Part shown: positions 57,908 through 64,000 of the stretch, one piece after another
How positions within the stretch are numbered: position 1 is the stretch's first letter
Layout of the letters: each line of letters starts with the position of its first letter
From: Akkermansia sp.
GTDB taxonomy: Bacteria; Verrucomicrobiota; Verrucomicrobiia; Verrucomicrobiales; Akkermansiaceae
Direction: 5' to 3'
Assembly: GCA_017409465.1 (NCBI GenBank)
Contig: JAFQSQ010000010.1
Location: forward strand, 1 to 64,000
DNA length: 64,000 bases
The notes under the pieces: model-generated
The model's input: only the letters and a program-made list of their open reading frames with translations
What the model was told of the DNA's origin: nothing
Databases searched by the model: none
Program-made: the position numbers and the translations under genes

Positions 57908-60577
57908 ATGTGCGCACGCTACAAATCCGACGAGCAGCACCCCGCCCCCCCACGGGAAGGGCGGAGCCATCCTCGCGCACAGGCAGCTCCCCGCTCGCGG
58001 ATACAGGTAGAGCGCTCCACGGCGGATGCCGCCGCCGAGTACCGCGAATACCCACCTCCGGCAGAGAGCTACCGCTACCACAGTGCACTCCCTGATGATG
58101 AGGACATCGCACACAGCGATGATGCCTTCGGCTCCCCCATCCATCCTTCGCACAGCCGCCTCGAACCTCGGGAAACAGATATCAATCCCCTGCAGGAGTT
58201 CAGCCGCCCGCCGCAGCGGGGGATGAGTTTCGGCCGTGCACTCTGGCGACTCTGCACCCTCCCCTTCCGCAGCATAGCGTTCCTGACACGGCATGCTCCC
58301 AAATTAATCGTGTGGCCGCTGCGTATCCTGATCAGCTTTGCCTTTGTCGGCGGCCTGGGAGCCGTGATTGTCGCCATCATCTTCGGCATACGCGCAGGCC
58401 GCTACGACCTGACCCAGGTTACCCGCATGCCGGAGCGCACCATCGTCCTGGATCGCAAGGGCAACGAAATCGGCACCTTGCACGGCGAGAACCGCCGCTC
58501 CATCACCAACCTGCACGAGGAAGTACCCCGCTATTTCATCGATGCCCTCATCATGCAGGAAGACCGCTCCTTCTGGAAACACGGCGGTATCGACCCGCGT
58601 GGCATGCTGCGAGCCGTCGGACAGGTATTCAAGCATGGGCGCACCACCCAGGGCGGATCTACCCTGACCATGCAGCTGGCCAAAAACACCTACAACCACC
58701 GCGAACGCAACTTCACTGCCAAGTTCACGGAAATGGCGCTTGCTCGCCGTATCGAGGCCACCTACGACAAGGAAACCATCCTCCGCTGCTACATCAACCG
58801 GGTCTTCTGGGGACACTCCTTCCTGGGGCTCAAAGCCGCCGCTTATGGCTATTTTTCCAAGCAACCCCGTGACCTGACCATCGGCGAATGCGCCATGCTC
58901 GCCGGTATCGTCTGTAATCCTAACGAGTTCTCTCCCTATCGCAGCCTCTCCTCTGCCACCATCCAGCGCAACAAGGTGCTCAAGCTGATGCACGACCACG
59001 GCCACATCACCCGCAACGAGTACAATACCGCCCTGGCTGAAGAAATTGTCACCCGCAAGCCGGAGCGCCTGGGCAACGACAACTATGCCCTGGATCTGGT
59101 GCGCGCTGAAGTCGACCATATCCTGGGGCTGCTCGATACGCGCGACCAGCGCATCAAAGACGAAATCATCTTCTCCGGCGGGCTCAGGGTGAAGACCACC
59201 CTCGATGTCGAACTGCAGGATGCCGTCATGCACGAAATCGACGCTCGACTGGTCGACATGTTTGAGAAAAATCCCCGCTATCGCCACCAGACCCGCGCCC
59301 AATTCCGAGCTCTCAAAGACTCGAAACCCAAGGAGGAAGCCGAACGCCTGCAACCCGCCTATCTCCAGGCTGCCTGCGCCATCATCGACAATGCCACCGG
59401 TGCCTTGCTGGCCGTCATCGGCGGGCGCGACAGCACTGAGTCACCGCTCAACCGCGCCCTGCAGTGCCGCCGCCAGGTTGGTTCCGTGTTCAAGCCCCTG
59501 GTCTATGGCACCTTCTTCGAGCGAGGCGGCAGCCCCAACACCCTCATCTCAGACGGTCGCATCGTTCCGGGAGAAATACGGGGCGGCAAACGCTGGAGCC
59601 CGCGCAACTCTGACGGACGCTTCGGCGGCTCCTACCCGGCCTCGTGGGGTCTGCTCAAAAGCCGCAACACCATGGCTGTGCGCGTCGGCAACCGCGCCGG
59701 GCTGGAGAACGTCATCAACACTGCCGAACACAGCGGTTTCCCCGCATTCAACCGTCCGAACGGTCCCACCATCTTCCTCGGCACCTGGGAGGCCTCGCCG
59801 CTCGAAGTCGCGTCAGCCTACACCGCTTTCGCCAACGGCGGTGTACGCCCCACCCCCTATATCATCGAGAGTATCACTGACTCAGCCGGGAGAACCGTCT
59901 GGCAAAACACCCCCTCTGCCACTCGCATCTACTCCCGCCGCACTGCCGTGGCGCTCTCCGGTATCCTCCAGCAGATTACCAAACCCGGCGGCACCGCCGG
60001 CAGCGTCCGGCGCCTCGGTTTCAAATTCCCCTGCGGCGGCAAGACCGGTACCACCAACAACTACACCAACGCGTGGTTCTGTGGCTTTACCTCCGACCTG
60101 ACCGCCGCCGTCTGGGTCGGCTTCGACCGCCCCCGCACCATTGCAGACAAAGCCTACGGCGGCACCGTTGCCCTGCCCCTCTGGGTCGGAGCCATGAACT
60201 GCGCCGCTGCCCGCGGCTATGCCATGCAGGAGATTCGTACCACCCAATCCGCCGGCCGCAATTCCGGTCTGCGTCTCTGCCGCGCCTCCGGTATGCTCGC
60301 CCACTCCGGTTGCGAATACGAAAACACCGCCTACATCGAGACGATGACCGACCTCAAGCGCCCGCGCGCCTACTGCACCATCCACGCCGAACTGGCCGAA
60401 GACCCCTCGGAAGACCTGGCTGAAGACGTGGCTGATGACCCTGCCACAGCTGACGATGTGGCCGAAGATCCGGCGGCCGCTCCGGATACCCCCGCTTCCC
60501 TGCCCACCCTTCCCGCTCACGCTCCGGCACCTGCCATACCGGTTCTGCGCAATGACGACCTCGCCGAGGAAGTCTGA
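57908..60577 (+). CDS. class A penicillin-binding protein (PBP1A type)
   Basis: 889 residues. A long cytoplasmic N-terminus of about 130 mostly polar residues is followed by a transmembrane helix (about 137-165), a GT51 glycosyltransferase with the catalytic Glu218 in QEDRSFWKHGGID and a GGSTLTMQLAKN motif, and a transpeptidase with Ser526-V-F-Lys529, SRN and Lys712-T-G-T. The end (about 820-889) is acidic, with repeated AEDxAxDP units. It both polymerises and crosslinks peptidoglycan. The start may be internal (codon 105), since the first 100 residues are not conserved. Confidence 0.93.
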   Translation: MCARYKSDEQHPAPPREGRSHPRAQAAPRSRIQVERSTADAAAEYREYPPPAESYRYHSALPDDEDIAHSDDAFGSPIHPSHSRLEPRETDINPLQEFSRPPQRGMSFGRALWRLCTLPFRSIAFLTRHAPKLIVWPLRILISFAFVGGLGAVIVAIIFGIRAGRYDLTQVTRMPERTIVLDRKGNEIGTLHGENRRSITNLHEEVPRYFIDALIMQEDRSFWKHGGIDPRGMLRAVGQVFKHGRTTQGGSTLTMQLAKNTYNHRERNFTAKFTEMALARRIEATYDKETILRCYINRVFWGHSFLGLKAAAYGYFSKQPRDLTIGECAMLAGIVCNPNEFSPYRSLSSATIQRNKVLKLMHDHGHITRNEYNTALAEEIVTRKPERLGNDNYALDLVRAEVDHILGLLDTRDQRIKDEIIFSGGLRVKTTLDVELQDAVMHEIDARLVDMFEKNPRYRHQTRAQFRALKDSKPKEEAERLQPAYLQAACAIIDNATGALLAVIGGRDSTESPLNRALQCRRQVGSVFKPLVYGTFFERGGSPNTLISDGRIVPGEIRGGKRWSPRNSDGRFGGSYPASWGLLKSRNTMAVRVGNRAGLENVINTAEHSGFPAFNRPNGPTIFLGTWEASPLEVASAYTAFANGGVRPTPYIIESITDSAGRTVWQNTPSATRIYSRRTAVALSGILQQITKPGGTAGSVRRLGFKFPCGGKTGTTNNYTNAWFCGFTSDLTAAVWVGFDRPRTIADKAYGGTVALPLWVGAMNCAAARGYAMQEIRTTQSAGRNSGLRLCRASGMLAHSGCEYENTAYIETMTDLKRPRAYCTIHAELAEDPSEDLAEDVADDPATADDVAEDPAAAPDTPASLPTLPAHAPAPAIPVLRNDDLAEEV

Positions 60578-60663
60578 AAATACTGAAGTAAGATTATCGA
60601 TTGTCGAATGGTAGCGGGGCTCACACACCACCGTCGGTATGCCGGTGTGAGATAGGCATCTGC

Positions 60664-60703
60664 AAAAAAAGGGAGGCAACAGGCCTCAGCCATGCTGCCT
60701 CCC
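60664..60703 (-). terminator. dnaN terminator
   Basis: Minus strand stem GGGAGGCA/TGCCTCCC with an inner GGCTGAGGCC hairpin, followed by T7. A second inverted repeat on the left (CTCACAC/GTGTGAG, 60629-60651) may end the PBP transcript. Confidence 0.85.
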
Positions 60704-60735
60704 CCACGTATCACCTTGGGAAATCTTAGCGCTCT

Positions 60736-61824
60736 TTACACGTGAATGGGCATGAGAACATACAGGAACTCATCGGCCACACGCATCACGCCGGGGCTGG
60801 AAGCATCAATCAGGTCGATGGCCACCTCGCTGTCGCCCACAGCCTTGAGCGGAGCCTGCACAAAGTCAGCATTGAACGCGATGGAGAGCTCACGGCCGGA
60901 GTAATCGATGGGCATCTCTTCATCAGCCTCGCCCATGTTCTTGGCGCTGGACTGTACACGCATGGCGCCCGGCACGAACTGGAAACTCACGATGTTGGAC
61001 TTCTCAGAGGAGAGCAGCGATACGCGGCGTACCGTCTCGTTGAGCTCTGAAGCCGGCAGCACGATACGCTCATTGTAGCGGCTGGGAATCACCTGACGAT
61101 AGTTCGGATAGTTGCCATCAATCAGCTTGGTTATCAACAGTGTATCACCGAAATCGAAAGCGGCCTGATTGGTCGTGATGCGCACCATCACATCGCCGGC
61201 ATCGCCCAGCAGGCGGTGCAGCTCAGCCACAGCACGACTCGGAACATCGATGCACACATTCTGCGACTCCGGGAACTCCAACTCATTCTCGAACAGTGCC
61301 AGACGGCGGCCATCAGTAGCTACCAGCGTCAGCTTGCCATCCTGGAAGCAGGTGTATATGCCGTTGAGCACATAGCGCATCCCATCGTTAGCAATGGCGA
61401 ACTCCGTATAGCGGAATCCCTTGTTGAGCATAGTCTGCGGTACCTTGAACTCGCGCACCTCGCGGAACGAGGGCAGCCCCGGGAACTCATCAGCGCTCAG
61501 GCCGTTGAGCTTGAAACGCGCACGGTTGCAGCAGATAGTGGCCACGGTGTCCCGTACCTCTACCTCCACCTCGCCATCGCGCAGTTCACGGATGATGCTC
61601 TGCAGCTTCTTGGCCGGCAGCGTAATGGCTCCTGCCTTCTCGACCATACAAGGAACCTTAGTCGAAATCGTCAGCTCCATGTTGGTCGTCATGAGCTGCA
61701 GCTCTCCATCTGCCACGGAGAGCAGCACGTTGGAGAGGATAGGCATGCTCGGACGCGTCGATACCGCACCCGTCACCTTGTTGAGCCCATCCAGAAGCAC
61801 TTGTTTCGAAAGAGAGAATTTCAT
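60736..61824 (-). CDS. dnaN: DNA polymerase III beta subunit (sliding clamp)
   Basis: 362 residues, three repeats of the clamp fold, normal length. It begins MKFSLSKQVLLDGLNKVTGA and ends ADEFLYVLMPIHV, both characteristic. It encircles DNA and tethers polymerase. dnaA, recF and gyrB, usual neighbours at the origin, are not here. It has its own promoter (61846) and a good AAGGA ribosome binding site. Confidence 0.96.
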   Translation of the reverse strand: MKFSLSKQVLLDGLNKVTGAVSTRPSMPILSNVLLSVADGELQLMTTNMELTISTKVPCMVEKAGAITLPAKKLQSIIRELRDGEVEVEVRDTVATICCNRARFKLNGLSADEFPGLPSFREVREFKVPQTMLNKGFRYTEFAIANDGMRYVLNGIYTCFQDGKLTLVATDGRRLALFENELEFPESQNVCIDVPSRAVAELHRLLGDAGDVMVRITTNQAAFDFGDTLLITKLIDGNYPNYRQVIPSRYNERIVLPASELNETVRRVSLLSSEKSNIVSFQFVPGAMRVQSSAKNMGEADEEMPIDYSGRELSIAFNADFVQAPLKAVGDSEVAIDLIDASSPGVMRVADEFLYVLMPIHV

Positions 61825-61845
61825 ACGCTATCCTTTGTTGCGTTT

Positions 61846-61874
61846 ATTTTACTCATTGCCACTCCAACTGGCAA
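61846..61874 (-). promoter_or_regulatory. dnaN promoter
   Basis: Minus strand TTGCCA, 17 bases, TAAAAT (both 5/6), giving a very short leader of about 15 nt. Beyond it, 61880-61950 is AT-rich and holds one DnaA-box-like TTTTCCACA (61940-61948). 61951-62087 shows nothing I can name. Confidence 0.7.
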
Positions 61875-62087
61875 GCTAAATTATTCATAATTACCAGATT
61901 TTCTACCAGTTTTTTAGACATCATACCACATCTTGTGTTTTTTCCACAAATCACACCGCCGGGAGTATAACTTCTCCGATGTCCTCTTCCGTTGTGTATT
62001 TAAGTTTTCCTAAGCACCCACAAGATGCCGGATGATTTACCCGATAAGCCTCCGCTCCGAGCAAAAAAACAGGGCGCACCGACTGAC

Positions 62088-62127
62088 CCGCAGCCCGAAA
62101 GCAACGGTAGCTCGACACGGGCTGCGG
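62088..62127 (-). terminator. possible rdgB terminator
   Basis: A 10-bp perfect inverted repeat CCGCAGCCCG/CGGGCTGCGG just beyond the rdgB stop. A T7 run follows 18 bases later on the minus strand, so this is a hairpin of uncertain strength. Confidence 0.5.
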
Positions 62128-62140
62128 AGATTCAGGATAC

Positions 62141-62764
62141 TCAATCAGAGCATTCTCCGAATCGGGATGAGCGGCAGTGGATCCACTCGGCAAACAGGCG
62201 CAGGGCATTCCCCCGGTGGGAGATGGCATTCTTGGCATCGGCCGGGAGCTCAGCCATCGTGCAGGTATAGCCACGGGGTACAAAGAGGGGGTCATAGCCA
62301 AAGCCCTGCAATCCGCGGGGGTGCAGAGTGATGCGCCCCTCCACCGTACCGTGGAAATGAGCGATTTCACGGCCATTTTCCGCCAAGGAGAGAGCACAGA
62401 CGAAACGGGCGGGGAACGGTGCCCAGCCCCGGAGCACACTCAGCTCCCGCAGCAGCTTGGCATTGTTATCGGCATCTTTGCCGTGTTCTCCGGCATAGCG
62501 GGCAGAGAGCACCCCCGGGGCGCCGTTGAGCGTATCGACACAGAGTCCCGAATCATCGGCCAGCACAAGTCCATGAAGAGCGGCTGACACCCCCTCAGCC
62601 TTGAGGCGGGCATTGGCAGCAAAGGTGTGACCGGTTTCCTCCACATCAGGAGCATCCGGGTATTCAGCCAGAGTGTGTACCTCATACTCCTCGGGGAGAA
62701 TGGCGGCTATTTCCTGTGCTTTGTGGGAGTTACGCGTGGCGACGATGATGGGGATTCGTTTCAT
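62141..62764 (-). CDS. rdgB: XTP/dITP diphosphatase (RdgB/HAM1)
   Basis: 207 residues. Removes deaminated purine nucleotides from the pool. Motifs: VATRNSHKAQEI near the start, FAANARLKAEG, LADDSGLCVDTLNGAPGVLSARYAG, GFGYDPLFVP and SHRGNALR near the end. Complete. It lies downstream of, and overlaps by 35 bp, the end of the MATE gene, so the pair is co-transcribed. Confidence 0.95.
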   Translation of the reverse strand: MKRIPIIVATRNSHKAQEIAAILPEEYEVHTLAEYPDAPDVEETGHTFAANARLKAEGVSAALHGLVLADDSGLCVDTLNGAPGVLSARYAGEHGKDADNNAKLLRELSVLRGWAPFPARFVCALSLAENGREIAHFHGTVEGRITLHPRGLQGFGYDPLFVPRGYTCTMAELPADAKNAISHRGNALRLFAEWIHCRSSRFGECSD

Positions 62765-64000
62765 GGATGGGTTTGCGGTATGTTTTTTTACCGAGTACTC
62801 GGGTGAGGAAGAGATAGATGACGATAAAACCGAGGGTAGCAGACAGCGTATCTGCCACCACCTGCGAGAGCCACACGCCGTTCGTCCCGAAATAGCCCGG
62901 CAGTATCAGCAGACAGGGGATGAGGAAGAGGAACTGGCGAGTGATGTTGAGGAAAATACTCATCACCGGCCGCCCGATAGCCTGGAAGAAGTTGCCGATG
63001 ACCACCTGAGAGCCGATGATGGGGAACACCAGCGCCATGATGCGGGTACCATTGGTGGAGATCTCGATGAGCCGCGAGGAATCACCGCCCGTATCCTTGA
63101 CAAAGAGCAACACCATTTCCCGTGGGAACAGCTCCATGATACACCACCCCAGCGTCGTGATACCGGTGGCAGCCAGCATAGCGTAGAACAGCACCCGCTT
63201 CACGCGCACGAAGTTTCCCATACCCAGATTATAGCCGGCGATGGGCTGCATCCCCTGGGTGATACCCAGCACAATCATGACAAAGAAGAAAATCACGCGA
63301 TTGATGATACCGAATGCTCCGGCACCCATCGGCCCCTCGCAGCTCTGCAGTGCATAGTTATACGCCACCACCACCAGACAGCCACAGGCATTCAGCAGAC
63401 AGGGCGGCAGCCCCACCATGCAGATACGCCGCAGGATGGGTCCGCAGAGCTTGTAGATACCCTGCCGAAAATGCAGCACACTACTGCGCCGCAGGAAATG
63501 CGACATCACCCAGACCAGCCCCACCCCCTGCGCCAGCACGATGGACAGCCCTGCCCCGGTCATCCCCCAGCCCAGCACGTAGATGAAGAGGTGTGCACTG
63601 CTGATATTGACCACCAGCGAGATGAGCAAACTGACCATGGCCTGCTTCGGATAGCCGCTGGCACGCATCAGGTGGTTGAGGTTCATGAACATATTGGTGA
63701 TCGGATATCCCAGCAGCAATACCAGCATGAAATCATACGCCGGCTCCATCGTCTGCCCGGCAATACCGAACACCGCCAGTATCTCCTCCAGCGCCACCAC
63801 CGGCAGCAGCCCCAGCACCAATCCCGCGATGATGCTCACCACCAGACAATGCCCCAGGATGCGAAAAGCGCGGTCAAAATCCTGCTGTCCCAGCGAAATG
63901 GACGCCAGTGATGAACAGCCGAGCCCTATCATCGACCCCACCGCCACCATCAGATTGGTGATGGGAAAGGCCAGTGCCATCGCCGCTATGGCGTAGGGGC
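62730..64000 (-). CDS. MATE family efflux transporter (5' end cut off)
   Basis: The frame is open to the right edge, so the start is outside the window; 423 residues are visible, about 12-11 hydrophobic segments in two halves. The visible start (YAIAAMALAFPIT) corresponds to the second helix of MatE proteins, so about 30-40 residues are missing. It exports drugs or organic cations against Na+ or H+ gradients; the substrate is unknown. It may instead be a MATE relative of the MOP superfamily. Stop at 62730 lies within rdgB. Confidence 0.88.
   Translation of the reverse strand, partial: PYAIAAMALAFPITNLMVAVGSMIGLGCSSLASISLGQQDFDRAFRILGHCLVVSIIAGLVLGLLPVVALEEILAVFGIAGQTMEPAYDFMLVLLLGYPITNMFMNLNHLMRASGYPKQAMVSLLISLVVNISSAHLFIYVLGWGMTGAGLSIVLAQGVGLVWVMSHFLRRSSVLHFRQGIYKLCGPILRRICMVGLPPCLLNACGCLVVVAYNYALQSCEGPMGAGAFGIINRVIFFFVMIVLGITQGMQPIAGYNLGMGNFVRVKRVLFYAMLAATGITTLGWCIMELFPREMVLLFVKDTGGDSSRLIEISTNGTRIMALVFPIIGSQVVIGNFFQAIGRPVMSIFLNITRQFLFLIPCLLILPGYFGTNGVWLSQVVADTLSATLGFIVIYLFLTRVLGKKTYRKPIHETNPHHRRHA

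Noticed and set aside
61825..62087. Possible replication origin next to dnaN
   Set aside because: Only one DnaA-box-like sequence is visible, dnaA, recF and gyrB are absent, and no array of 13-mers is seen.

Overview
The window looks like a chromosomal segment of a Gram-negative bacterium of the PVC group, most likely a verrucomicrobium near Akkermansia. This is inferred from gene content: a divergent FtsZ beside FtsA, a complete outer-membrane style envelope gene set, a GGAI/FxxN beta-helix protein ending in a PEP-CTERM tail, a MurE with the meso-diaminopimelate motif, and mostly GC-rich coding sequence. No rRNA is present to settle the taxonomy. Both tRNA genes lack an encoded CCA, and a CCA-adding enzyme gene is in the window.

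Layout. 1-1.5 kb: a DUF4143 ATPase gene bracketed by two near-identical double palindromes, next to a dispersed intergenic repeat. 1.5-9 kb: mnmE, two 39-40-residue lipoproteins, a TRIC-type channel protein, a GYF_2 protein, lpdA, hpf, a DUF3472 protein, a third micro-lipoprotein and tRNA-Gln(UUG). 9-18.3 kb, minus strand: a secreted ankyrin protein, then ribF, truB, a DHH phosphoesterase, an acyltransferase, ftsZ and ftsA as a probable operon (listed here from its 3' end), and a lipoprotein. 18.6-24.3 kb, plus strand: mreB behind a strong promoter, rng, a membrane phosphoesterase, fabG and rlpA.

24.4-38.3 kb is the division and cell wall (dcw) cluster: mraZ, rsmH with an unusual N-terminal extension, an ftsL-like gene, ftsI, murE, murF, mraY, murD, a LysM protein, ftsW, murG and an L,D-transpeptidase. 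murC, murB, ddl and ftsQ are not in it. Several genes overlap by four bases, which suggests translational coupling. 38.3-46.8 kb holds an SPFH protein, cca, a probably acquired glycosyltransferase, TM2 and DUF805 proteins, a polyprenyl synthase, cysE, an FAD-dependent dehydrogenase and tRNA-Gln(CUG).

46.8-57.9 kb is the accessory part. It holds an ankyrin protein with a His/Cys tail and its broken paralogue, an M3 peptidase, an OprB-like porin, the Pmp-like PEP-CTERM protein with a 24-bp inverted-repeat pair upstream, and a decayed group II intron sitting directly behind a terminator. It also holds rpmB, a repeat-rich lipoprotein and a mosaic repeat shared with the left edge. 57.9-64 kb returns to core genes: a class A penicillin-binding protein, dnaN, rdgB and a MATE transporter cut by the window edge.

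Together the core genes cover peptidoglycan precursor synthesis (murE, murF, murD, mraY, murG), its polymerisation and crosslinking (ftsW, ftsI, PBP1A, L,D-transpeptidase), septal remodelling (rlpA) and the cytoskeleton that directs them (ftsZ, ftsA, mreB). All calls come from reading the sequence; no database search was possible.
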